Shown here one piece after another: positions 52,537-59,900 of a DNA stretch of 64,000 nt (positions are counted from its first letter, which is position 1; every line of letters begins with the position of its first letter). The stretch is taken from assembly GCA_026984675.1 (NCBI GenBank), contig JALSRQ010000044.1, forward strand, positions 1 through 64,000, written 5' to 3'. The stretch is from Thermaceae bacterium (GTDB taxonomy: Bacteria > Deinococcota > Deinococci > Deinococcales > Marinithermaceae). The translations under genes and the position numbers were made by a program. The notes under the pieces were generated by a model that was not told where the DNA came from, ran no database searches, and was given only the letters and a program-made list of their open reading frames with translations.

Positions 52537-53118
52537 ATGAGCACCTTCGAACTCGCCCTGGCCGAGGTCCTCCGCTGGGAGGGGGGCTACGTCAACGATG
52601 CCAACGACCCCGGCGGAGCCACCAACCGGGGCATCACCCAGGCCACCTACAATGCCTGGAGGCGGGATCGCGGCGAGCCGCCCCGGCCGGTGGCCGAGAT
52701 CGGCGAGGACGAGGTCCGGGCGATCTACCGCGAGCGCTACTGGGTCCCGGCGGCCGCCTACTGGGACGCCGCCGGCCACCCCGGCATCGCCCTCTACCTC
52801 TTCGACGCCGCCGTGCAGCACGGGGTGAGCACCGCGCGGGCGTTTGAGCGCCGTCTGGCCGACGTCCTCCGCCTGCACCCGCTACTCGGGCTGGCTTACC
52901 TGCACCGCGACCGGACGCTCTACTACGCCCGGCTTCGCCATTTCGCCCACTTCGGCCGCGGCTGGATGCGCCGGATCGCGAGCATTTACGCCAGAGCAAT
53001 GGAGCTCGAGCACCCCGGCGGTCTGATCCGGGTCCACCGGTTCTTCCTCGACGGGCACGAGCACCCCCTGGCAGCGGCCCGCTGGGTGGGGGAGAAGCTC
53101 TACGTGCGGAGGGCGTGA
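52537..53118 (+). CDS. Endolysin, GH108-type muramidase
   Basis: 193 residues. The motif EGGYVNDANDPGGATNRGIT (14-33) has catalytic E15 and the GH108 signature; RYWVPAAAYWD and FDAAVQHGVSTA follow. It cuts peptidoglycan glycan strands. There is no signal peptide, so release depends on holins. Confidence 0.92.
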   Translation: MSTFELALAEVLRWEGGYVNDANDPGGATNRGITQATYNAWRRDRGEPPRPVAEIGEDEVRAIYRERYWVPAAAYWDAAGHPGIALYLFDAAVQHGVSTARAFERRLADVLRLHPLLGLAYLHRDRTLYYARLRHFAHFGRGWMRRIASIYARAMELEHPGGLIRVHRFFLDGHEHPLAAARWVGEKLYVRRA

Positions 53119-53396
53119 TGAGGGCGTTCTTCCGATCCTGGCACGCGGTGGCCCTGCTCTGGGCCCTGCTGGTGGTGGTGGCGGTGGGCCTTGGGTTTTA
53201 CTCCCTGGCCGTCGGCTACGCGATCCTCGGCGCCGCGCTCCTTATCGCTGAGCGCATCGAGATCGCACGAACCGGGCGGACGATCAGCGAGAACACCGGA
53301 ATCGAGCTGAACCACCGCCCCTGGAAAGTCTGGCTCCTGGCGGCGAGTTTGCTCGCCGCAATGGGCATGCTGGTGGCCCACTTCTGGGCCTATTAG
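53118..53396 (+). CDS. Membrane protein of the lysis cassette
   Basis: 92 residues from ATG at 53118 (A shared with the endolysin stop). Two N-terminal hydrophobic segments (AVALLWALLVVVAVGLGFYS, VGYAILGAALLIAER) and one C-terminal (WLLAASLLAAMGMLVAHFWA). Possible class I holin. Confidence 0.6.
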   Translation: MRAFFRSWHAVALLWALLVVVAVGLGFYSLAVGYAILGAALLIAERIEIARTGRTISENTGIELNHRPWKVWLLAASLLAAMGMLVAHFWAY

Positions 53397-53406
53397 GAGG
53401 GAAACC

Positions 53407-53634
53407 ATGAAAGAGAAAAAGGCGTTTTGGAAAAGCAAGACCTTCTGGGGCATGGTGGTCACCGCCATCGTGCTCTTCTACCAGGCGCTGGAGCAGGCTC
53501 TTGGCCTGCCTCCGATCCCCGACGAGGTACTGAAGCTCCTGGGGGCCGCCGGGCTCCTGCTGGTGGGGTACGGCCGTGCGGTGGCGAACAAGCCTCTGGG
53601 TCTTAGCGACTACGGCCGCGCTCGCACCCGCTAG
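53407..53634 (+). CDS. Holin-like protein
   Basis: 75 residues: FWKSKTFWGMVVTAIVLFYQ and LKLLGAAGLLLVGYGRAVAN, two short membrane helices around a polar loop, as in small phage holins. The AGGAGGG Shine-Dalgarno is clear. Its 3' end overlaps the next gene by 59 bp. Confidence 0.65.
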   Translation: MKEKKAFWKSKTFWGMVVTAIVLFYQALEQALGLPPIPDEVLKLLGAAGLLLVGYGRAVANKPLGLSDYGRARTR

Positions 53635-53905
53635 CCTGGTCCTGGCCGGCCGGGCAGGGTTCCGCGCCGAGTACGGACCGACGGGCTTCAGCTTGCGCGG
53701 CTACCTCGAGGAGACCCTGGCCCGCCTGGGGCCCATCGAGGTCACCGCCGGCCTCGACCTCCGCCTGCCCGAGGTCGAGGCCACCCCCTACACGGCGGCG
53801 ATCTACGAGGGGGCGTGGTACTGGCTCGCGGTGGAGGTTGCGAAGCCGGTGCCGGGGGATCCCGGAGCGTTCCGCTTCGCGGTGATGGGCGGATGGGAGT
53901 GGTGA
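53576..53905 (+). CDS. Small secreted phage protein, start embedded in the holin gene
   Basis: 109 residues. N-terminus MRWRTSLWVLATTAALAPAS is a good Sec signal peptide, cleavage near LVLAG. The mature part is short and beta-rich (IEVTAGLDLRLPEVEA, GAFRFAVMGGWEW). Overlap in another frame recalls spanin pairs (Rz1 within Rz), but no lipobox is seen. Confidence 0.5.
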   Translation: MRWRTSLWVLATTAALAPASLVLAGRAGFRAEYGPTGFSLRGYLEETLARLGPIEVTAGLDLRLPEVEATPYTAAIYEGAWYWLAVEVAKPVPGDPGAFRFAVMGGWEW

Positions 53906-54210
53906 CGTTGGGGGAATTCGACGACGACAAGCTCAGACGCGTGCACGAGCGGCTCGACGTGCTCGATCGCCAGGTGGCGGTGCTGGAGGCCCACGTCGCC
54001 GACCTTAGAGCCGACATGAAACGGGTGGATACCGAGCACAACGCCACCCGCCGGCTCCTGGTTGAACTCAGAGCCGACGTGAAGTACATCCGCGAGCGCC
54101 TCGACGCCAGGTCCGGCGCCCCCGATTGGCCGAAGATCGCGGCGACCCTGATCGCCATCATCTCCACCGGGGTGCTCATCATCATGGAGCTGGTGCGCCG
54201 GTTGCCGTGA
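53902..54210 (+). CDS. XhlA-like coiled-coil/TM protein
   Basis: 102 residues from GTG at 53902 (GTGA overlap); ATG 53893 is possible. Long coiled coil (LRRVHERLDVLDRQVAVLEA, DLRADMKRVDTE), then one C-terminal helix AATLIAIISTGVLIIMELVR. This is the layout of hemolysin XhlA-type lysis helpers. Its stop codon lies within the right arm doublet. Confidence 0.65.
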   Translation: MTLGEFDDDKLRRVHERLDVLDRQVAVLEAHVADLRADMKRVDTEHNATRRLLVELRADVKYIRERLDARSGAPDWPKIAATLIAIISTGVLIIMELVRRLP

Positions 54211-54226
54211 CCACCCGTTGACCACC
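54208..54226. repeat. Putative integrase arm sites, right doublet
   Basis: TGACCACC at 54208 and 54219, 11 bp apart as in the left doublet. The second copy and the first left copy share TTGACCACCATT. Confidence 0.6.
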
Positions 54227-54259
54227 ATTCGCCCCTCAAACGAGCTGAAAGGAGGAAAA

Positions 54260-54274
54260 ATGAAGCGCTGGTAA
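54260..54274 (+). CDS. Possible minigene MKRW
   Basis: AAAGGAGG followed by AAAA and ATG AAG CGC TGG TAA. It is the best Shine-Dalgarno in the vicinity yet drives only four codons. It lies between the right arm sites and attR. A functional minigene or the stub of a lost gene. Confidence 0.3.
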   Translation: MKRW

Positions 54275-54333
54275 CACCGATAACGGTCGGTCCCACCGAA
54301 GGGCTCACAAAGAGGATGGAAAAACTTTTTAGT

Positions 54334-54379
54334 CCTGATAAGCGTGAGGTCGGTGGTTCAAGTCCACCGTCGCCCACCA
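54334..54379. repeat. attR core (46-bp direct repeat)
   Basis: Identical to 24091-24136; it holds only the 3' part of tRNA-Ile, left from the original gene. Between 54211 and the next host gene at 54431 nothing else but the minigene was seen. Confidence 0.95.
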
Positions 54380-54430
54380 CCAGGACGGGGCCAAGCGCCC
54401 CGTCCCTTCCGTTTCACCCGGGCGGTGGGG

Positions 54431-55237
54431 CTAGCGAGGGGCCTTTTCCAGCTGGTAATAGACCCGCGGGCCCCGGCGGGCCAGCTCCACCGCCCGGTAG
54501 CCCTGGGCGAAGGCGGTCTTGAAGGCCTCGCGGGTGTGGAGCCGCCAGGCCCGGGCGAGCGCGAGGTCGTGCCGCTTCATCGCCTCGATGTCGCGGGGGA
54601 CCTCGAGGTAGACCCGCTCGGCTTTGGGCTCCAGCAGCCGTTCCGGCCGGAGGTCGGGCCCCTCGCCGGCGGTGACGTTGAGGGGCTCGCCCTCGGGCTC
54701 GGGGGGCGGCGGCACCGCCCCGGTCGCCCGCGCGACCACCCGGGGGTGGTCGAGCTCCCACTTGACGTACAGCCGGTCTGCGGGGAGCCCGGCGTAGAGG
54801 CCGGTGCGGACGCCGTAGAAGTCCTGGTAGTAGGTGTCGGCGTAGGCCCCGAGCTTGCCGAAGTTGAGCCGGGCGTTCTTGGTGAGCAGGGGGTCGAAGG
54901 TCCAGGTCACCAGGCCGACGCCGCGCTTTCGCGCCCAGTCGCGCTGGAACCACTTGAGGGCGGGGGCGACGCCGGTGCCCTGGAAGTCGGGGTGGACCGC
55001 CAGCATGTGGGAGTGCTGCCAGCGGCGGTCGCCCTCGCAGGCGGCGAGCCCGTAGACGAACCCCGCCGGACGGTCGCCCACCCAGGCCAGCGCCACCAGG
55101 CCGCCGGTGTGCCGGGCGACGATCATCGAGGAGTGGGGGACGACCTCGCGGTCCGAGAAGTTCCAGGCGGCGATCTGGAGCTCCTCGGTGGCCAGGGCGT
55201 CCTCCAGCGTCGCGGCCTCGCGGATGGTGAACTCCAT
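54431..55237 (-). CDS. GNAT acetyltransferase, COG3375 type
   Basis: 268 residues. Acetyl-CoA motif LAVHPDFQGTGVAPALKWFQ; N-terminal MIVARHTGGLVALAWVGDRP and WTFDPLLTKNARLNFGKLGA are typical of this larger GNAT subgroup. The C-terminal half is a second, helical and beta part. Substrate unknown. First host gene right of the prophage. Confidence 0.85.
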   Translation of the reverse strand: MEFTIREAATLEDALATEELQIAAWNFSDREVVPHSSMIVARHTGGLVALAWVGDRPAGFVYGLAACEGDRRWQHSHMLAVHPDFQGTGVAPALKWFQRDWARKRGVGLVTWTFDPLLTKNARLNFGKLGAYADTYYQDFYGVRTGLYAGLPADRLYVKWELDHPRVVARATGAVPPPPEPEGEPLNVTAGEGPDLRPERLLEPKAERVYLEVPRDIEAMKRHDLALARAWRLHTREAFKTAFAQGYRAVELARRGPRVYYQLEKAPR

Positions 55238-55300
55238 GCCCCTAGCCTAACCATCCCGGCGGCTTGCCGGCGCCCCCGGGATGGGGTAGAAAGGCAGCCG

Positions 55301-55543
55301 ATGGAGCTCGGTCGCTGGCTCTTGGTGGTGGGGATCGTGCTGGCCCTCCTGGGGGCGCTCCTGCTTTACGCCCCCCGGCTCTTTGCCTGGTTCGGCCACC
55401 TCCCCGGCGACATCCGCATCGAGCGGGACGGGGTGCGGGTCTACATCCCGCTGGCCTCGATGCTGCTCCTCTCGGTCCTCCTGAGCCTGCTTTTGAACCT
55501 CCTCGGCTACCTGGCGAGCCTCCTGGGCCGGGGGCGGCCGTGA
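55301..55543 (+). CDS. DUF2905 membrane protein
   Basis: 80 residues: two membrane helices around FGHLPGDIRIERDGVRVYIP, the DUF2905 signature. TAGAAA lies 8 nt before the ATG. Overlaps the next GTG. Confidence 0.85.
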   Translation: MELGRWLLVVGIVLALLGALLLYAPRLFAWFGHLPGDIRIERDGVRVYIPLASMLLLSVLLSLLLNLLGYLASLLGRGRP

Positions 55544-56358
55544 GCCCCCGGCTCGCCGGCGCGCTGGTCCTGGTGCTCCTCACCCTGATCTGGGGCTCCT
55601 CCTTCGCGGTGATCCGGGGGGCGGTGGCGAGCTTTCCCCCCAGCCTGCTGGTCTTCCTGCGGTTTTTGGTGGCCGCCCTCCTCTTCGTGCCCTGGCTGGT
55701 GCGCCGCCGGGGCTGGGGGCTCGCCGGGCTGGAGCTGGGGTTTTGGCTGGTCCTCGGCTACGGCACCCAGGCGGTGGGGCTGGCCACCACCACCGCCGGG
55801 CGGAGCGCCTTCATCACCGCCCTCAGCGTGGTGCTGGTGCCGGTCTTCGCCGGCGCGCTGGGGCGGGCGGTGCCCCGGCGGGTCTGGCTGGGGGCCGCCC
55901 TCGCCTTCGCCGGGGTGGGGCTTTTGACCTACGACGGCGCCCCCCCCAACCGGGGCGACCTCTGGACGCTGGGGACGGCGGTCACCTACGCGATCCTGAT
56001 CCTCCGGCTGGAGGACTACGCCCGCCGCCTCTCGGTGGGCCGCCTGACGCTGGCCCAGATCTTCGGGGTGCTGGCCTGGTCGGCCCTGTGGGTGGCGATC
56101 GACCGGCCGGCCCCGGCGGCGGTGCCCTGGCCGGCGGTGGTCTACCTCGGGGTGGTGGCCACCGCCCTCGCCACCTGGCTGATCTCGCTGGGGCAGAGCC
56201 GGGTCTCGGCCGCCGAGGCGGCGGTGATCTACGCCCTGGAGCCGGTGTGGGCGGCGATCTTCGCCTACCTGTTGCTGGGCGAGGCGCTGGGCCCCCGGGG
56301 GCTTTTGGGCGGGGGGCTGGTGCTCGCCGCCACCCTCTACAGCCAGCTCGGGAAGTAG
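55540..56358 (+). CDS. EamA/DMT-family transporter
   Basis: 272 residues, ten membrane segments in two EamA halves: TLIWGSSFAVIRGAV in the first, SAAEAAVIYALEPVWAAIFAYLLL (seen as consecutive parts) in the second. Inner-membrane metabolite or drug exporter; substrate unknown. Confidence 0.88.
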   Translation: MSPRLAGALVLVLLTLIWGSSFAVIRGAVASFPPSLLVFLRFLVAALLFVPWLVRRRGWGLAGLELGFWLVLGYGTQAVGLATTTAGRSAFITALSVVLVPVFAGALGRAVPRRVWLGAALAFAGVGLLTYDGAPPNRGDLWTLGTAVTYAILILRLEDYARRLSVGRLTLAQIFGVLAWSALWVAIDRPAPAAVPWPAVVYLGVVATALATWLISLGQSRVSAAEAAVIYALEPVWAAIFAYLLLGEALGPRGLLGGGLVLAATLYSQLGK

Positions 56359-56368
56359 GCTGGAGCCG

Positions 56369-57151
56369 GTGCGCCTGATCCTGGTCCCGACCCCGATCGG
56401 GAACCTCGAGGACATCACCCTCCGCGCCCTGCGGGTGCTCAAGGAGGCCGACGCGGTGGCCGCCGAGGACACCCGCCGGAGCCGGGTCCTGCTGGAACAC
56501 TACGGCATCCGGACCCGGCTGGTGCGGCTCGACCAGCACACCCTGGGGCGCCTCCCTGCCCTCTTTTCCCGCTACCCCACCCTGGCCTACGTCACCGACG
56601 CCGGCACCCCCGGGATCAGCGACCCCGGCGCCGAGCTGGTGGCCTGGGTGCTGGCCCGGGGCGGTCGGGTCGAGGCCCTGCCCGGGCCCACCGCCTTCGT
56701 GCCGGCGCTGGTCGCCTCCGGGTTCGACGTGCGCCGGTTCGCCTTCGAGGGGTTCCTGCCCCGGAAGGGCCGGGAGCGGCGGGAGCGGCTGGCCCGGATC
56801 CGGGCCGACGACCGGCCCACCGTGCTCTACGAGTCCCCCCACCGGCTTCCGGCCACCCTGGCCGAGCTCGCCGAGCTCTTTGGCCCCGACCACCCGGTTG
56901 CGGTGGCCCGGGAGCTCACCAAGCGCCACGAGGAGGTGTACCGGGGGCCGCTTTTGGGGGCCCTCCAGCGCTTCGAAAAGCCCCGGGGCGAGTTCGTCCT
57001 GGTGGTGCCCCCGGCCGCCCCCGAGCCCCCCGACGAGGCCGCCCTGGTCGAGGCGCTCCGCGCCCGCGGGCTTTCCGGCCGGGACCTGGCCGAGGCCCTG
57101 ACCCGGGCCGGGGTCCCCCGCAACCGGGCCTACCGTCTGGCCCTAAAATAG
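56369..57151 (+). CDS. rsmI: 16S rRNA (cytidine1402-2'-O)-methyltransferase
   Basis: 260 residues. SAM-dependent tetrapyrrole-methylase fold: LVPTPIGNLEDITLRALRVL, AEDTRRSRVLLEHYGI, VTDAGTPGISDPGAELV, YESPHRLPATLAEL. Modifies the ribosomal decoding site. TAGGCT is 7 nt before the GTG start. Confidence 0.96.
   Translation: MRLILVPTPIGNLEDITLRALRVLKEADAVAAEDTRRSRVLLEHYGIRTRLVRLDQHTLGRLPALFSRYPTLAYVTDAGTPGISDPGAELVAWVLARGGRVEALPGPTAFVPALVASGFDVRRFAFEGFLPRKGRERRERLARIRADDRPTVLYESPHRLPATLAELAELFGPDHPVAVARELTKRHEEVYRGPLLGALQRFEKPRGEFVLVVPPAAPEPPDEAALVEALRARGLSGRDLAEALTRAGVPRNRAYRLALK
57144..57149 (+). promoter_or_regulatory. -10 box of pfkA
   Basis: TAAAAT, 7 nt before the pfkA ATG and overlapping the rsmI stop. 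Confidence 0.5.
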
Positions 57152-57156
57152 GGGCC

Positions 57157-58125
57157 ATGAAGCGCATCGGGGTCTTCACCAGCGGCGGCGACGCACCGGG
57201 GATGAACGCCGGCATCCGGGCGGTGGTGCGGACCGCCGCCGGCCTCGGGGTCGAGGTGGTGGGGATCCGCCGCGGCTACGCCGGGATGATCGAGGGCGAG
57301 CTCGTGCCCCTGGGGGCCCGGGACGTGGCCAACATCATCCAGCGGGGGGGCACGATCCTTCTCACCGCCCGCTCCAAGGCCTTCCTGAGCGAGGAGGGGC
57401 GGGCCAAGGCGGCCGAAAAGCTGGCCGAGGCCGGGATCCAGGGGCTGGTCGCGATCGGCGGCGACGGCACCTTCCGGGGGGCCGAGCGCCTGATCGAGGA
57501 GCACCGGATTCCGGTGGTCGGTATCCCCGGAACCATCGACAACGACCTCTTCGGAACCGACTTCACCATCGGCTTCGACACCGCGGTCAACACCGCCCTG
57601 GACGCGATCGACCGCATCCGCGACACCGCCGCCAGCCACGAGCGGGTCTTCTTCATCGAGGTGATGGGGCGGTTCGCGGGGTTCATCGCCCTGGAGGTGG
57701 GGATCGCCGGCGGCGCCGAGGTGATCGCCCTCCCCGAGGTACCGGTGAGCCCTCAGGAGATCGCCGAGACCATCACCGCCTCCTTCAAGAAGGGCAAGCG
57801 CTCCTCGATCATCGTGGTCGCCGAGGGCGCCTACCCCGGCGGGGCCCAGGCCCTCTTCAAGGCGGTGCACGGCCTCACCGGCTTCGAGGCCCGGGTCACC
57901 GTGCTCGGCCACATCCAGCGGGGGGGCAGCCCCACCGCCAAGGACCGGGTGCTGGCCAGCCGGTTGGGGGCGGCGGCCGCCCGTACCCTGGTCGAGGGGA
58001 CCAGCGGGGTGATGATCGGCGAGGTCGAGGGCGAGATCACCCTCACCCCCCTCCACGAGGCGGTGAGCAAGAAGAAGCCGATCAGCCTCGAGCGGGTCGA
58101 GCTCGCCCGCTCACTGGCCGGCTGA
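57157..58125 (+). CDS. pfkA: ATP-dependent 6-phosphofructokinase
   Basis: Committed step of glycolysis. 322 residues. GGDAPGMNAGIRAVVR (ATP site), GGDGTFRGAERLIEE, GIPGTIDNDLFGTDFTIGFD with the catalytic aspartate, and GHIQRGGSPTAKDRV. The glycine in GGDGT marks the ATP-using type. Its end overlaps the convergent gene by 15 bp. Confidence 0.96.
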   Translation: MKRIGVFTSGGDAPGMNAGIRAVVRTAAGLGVEVVGIRRGYAGMIEGELVPLGARDVANIIQRGGTILLTARSKAFLSEEGRAKAAEKLAEAGIQGLVAIGGDGTFRGAERLIEEHRIPVVGIPGTIDNDLFGTDFTIGFDTAVNTALDAIDRIRDTAASHERVFFIEVMGRFAGFIALEVGIAGGAEVIALPEVPVSPQEIAETITASFKKGKRSSIIVVAEGAYPGGAQALFKAVHGLTGFEARVTVLGHIQRGGSPTAKDRVLASRLGAAAARTLVEGTSGVMIGEVEGEITLTPLHEAVSKKKPISLERVELARSLAG

Positions 58126-58617
58126 CGCTTCCTTCGGGGCGGTCGGCCCGGGCGGCTGGTTGGCGTTGATCAAAAGCTTTTTGAGCACCGGCTCGCGTTG
58201 GATGAGGTCGAAGAGGGGCAGGGCGAAGGGGCTCTTGGCCACCGCCTCCTGCACCACCAGGGGGAGCTTCGGCGAGGGGTAGCGGTAGGCCCCGGTGGCC
58301 ACCGAGAACTCGGCGGGGAGGCCGGTCCAGAGGCTCACCGCCAGCAGCCCCCCCCAGGCCAGGCCGGCCAGGCCCCCAAGCAGGCTCTCCCAGAGCGCGC
58401 TGGTGTAGAAGTAGAGCCGCCCGACCGTCTGGGCCGCCAGGAAGCCGGCGACCAGGGCGGCGATCGGCCAGGCCAGGGGCGGCAGCCAGGGCAGCCCGGC
58501 GAGGTAGAGGGCCAGGGCCAGGGGGAAGACCAGCAGGAAGGCGAGCCCCTTGCGGGCGCCGACCGCGGTGGCGGCGGCGGCGGTCAGGAGCGCCAGCACG
58601 TCGAGCCAGGTGAGCAC
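58111..58617 (-). CDS. CvpA-like membrane protein
   Basis: 168 residues, four or five membrane segments (WLDVLALLTAAAATAVGARK; LAWPIAALVAGFLAAQTVGR), then a polar tail. The CvpA-like assignment rests on the layout. GTG start 7 nt after TATACT. Confidence 0.65.
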   Translation of the reverse strand: MLTWLDVLALLTAAAATAVGARKGLAFLLVFPLALALYLAGLPWLPPLAWPIAALVAGFLAAQTVGRLYFYTSALWESLLGGLAGLAWGGLLAVSLWTGLPAEFSVATGAYRYPSPKLPLVVQEAVAKSPFALPLFDLIQREPVLKKLLINANQPPGPTAPKEASAGQ

Positions 58618-58624
58618 GGTTACA

Positions 58625-58630
58625 AGTATA
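58625..58630 (-). promoter_or_regulatory. -10 box of the CvpA-like gene
   Basis: TATACT on the minus strand, 7 nt before the GTG at 58617. Confidence 0.5.
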
Positions 58631-58668
58631 GGCGCTCCCGGCCGGCCCGGGACCCCCGGTTTGGGGGG

Positions 58669-59868
58669 CTACACCCAGCTCACGCCGCCGAAGGTGTCCT
58701 CCCGCCGGGGGCTGGTGGAGAACATCACCACCGGGACCCCCACCAGCTCCTCGACCCGGGCGACGAAGGCCAGCAGGTTTTCCGGCAGGTCCTCGCGGCG
58801 ACGGACGCCGGCGAGGTCGCCCCAGCCCGGCAGCTCCTCGTAGACCGGGGCGCCGTCCTCGTGGGCCACCGCGATCCTCACCCGCTCGAACCCCGAGAGG
58901 ACGTCGAGCTTGGTGAGGACCAGCCCGTCCATGCCGTTGACCTGGGCGGCGTAGCGGAGCAGGGCGGCGTCGAGCCAGCCCACCCGCCGGGGACGGCCGG
59001 TGGTCACCCCGTACTCGCCGCCCTTCTCCCGCAGCGCGTCGGCCAGCGGGCCGGTGATCTCGGTGGGGAAGGGGCCGTGGCCCACCCGGGTGGCGTAGGC
59101 CTTGGCCACCCCGTAGACCTTCTGGATCGCCTTGTGGGAGAGCCCGGTCCCCACCAGGATGCCGCCCACGGTGGGGTGGGAGCTGGTGACGTAGGGGTAG
59201 CTGCCGTAGTTGAGGTCGAGCATCGTGCCCTGGGCCCCCTCGAAGAGGATTCGCTTGCCCCGGGCGTGGGCCTTTCGGAGCAGGGCCCCGGTGTCGGCGA
59301 CGTAGGGGGCGAGGACCTCGCGCATCGGTTCCAGGTCGCGGAGGGCGGCCCCGACGTCGGTCCAGCCCACCGCCCGGGTGGAGTTGGGCTTGGCCTCGAG
59401 CAGCACGCCGACCCGCTCCTTAAGCACCGCCCGATCCATGAGGTCGCCGACCCGGATGCCGATCCGCCGCGCCCGGTCGGCGTAGGCGGGGCCGATGCCG
59501 CGGCCGGTGGTGCCGACGAAGTTCTTCCGCGACTCGACGTGCTTGTGGTGGGGAAGCACCAGGTGGGCCCGCTCGGAGACCCGGATCTGGGGATCGAAGC
59601 CGCGGGCCTTAAGGGCCCGGAGCTCCTCGTCGAAGGCCAGCGCGTCGATCACCATGCCGTCGGCCAGCACGCTCACCGCGTGGGGGTGGATCGCCCCGGT
59701 GGGGAGAAGGTGGAGCTTGAAGACCTCCTCGCCCACCACCACCGTGTGGCCGGCGTTGGCCCCGCCCTGGTAGCGGACCACGTAGTCGGCGCTCTCGACC
59801 AGGGCGTCGGTGACCTTACCCTTTCCCTCGTCGCCCCACTGGGCCCCAATGATCGCGATCCCCGGCAT
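58669..59868 (-). CDS. purA: Adenylosuccinate synthetase
   Basis: Makes adenylosuccinate from IMP, aspartate and GTP. 399 residues. P-loop-like IIGAQWGDEGKGKVTD at the N-terminus, QGGANAGHTVVV, GTTGRGIGPAYADRARR, FEGAQGTMLDLNYGSYPYVT. TATGAT lies 8 nt before the ATG. Confidence 0.97.
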   Translation of the reverse strand: MPGIAIIGAQWGDEGKGKVTDALVESADYVVRYQGGANAGHTVVVGEEVFKLHLLPTGAIHPHAVSVLADGMVIDALAFDEELRALKARGFDPQIRVSERAHLVLPHHKHVESRKNFVGTTGRGIGPAYADRARRIGIRVGDLMDRAVLKERVGVLLEAKPNSTRAVGWTDVGAALRDLEPMREVLAPYVADTGALLRKAHARGKRILFEGAQGTMLDLNYGSYPYVTSSHPTVGGILVGTGLSHKAIQKVYGVAKAYATRVGHGPFPTEITGPLADALREKGGEYGVTTGRPRRVGWLDAALLRYAAQVNGMDGLVLTKLDVLSGFERVRIAVAHEDGAPVYEELPGWGDLAGVRRREDLPENLLAFVARVEELVGVPVVMFSTSPRREDTFGGVSWV

Positions 59869-59876
59869 ACGGGCCC

Positions 59877-59882
59877 ATCATA
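59877..59882 (-). promoter_or_regulatory. -10 box of purA
   Basis: TATGAT on the minus strand, 8 nt before the ATG of purA. Confidence 0.45.
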
Positions 59883-59900
59883 CGCCGGGAAACGCCCGGC

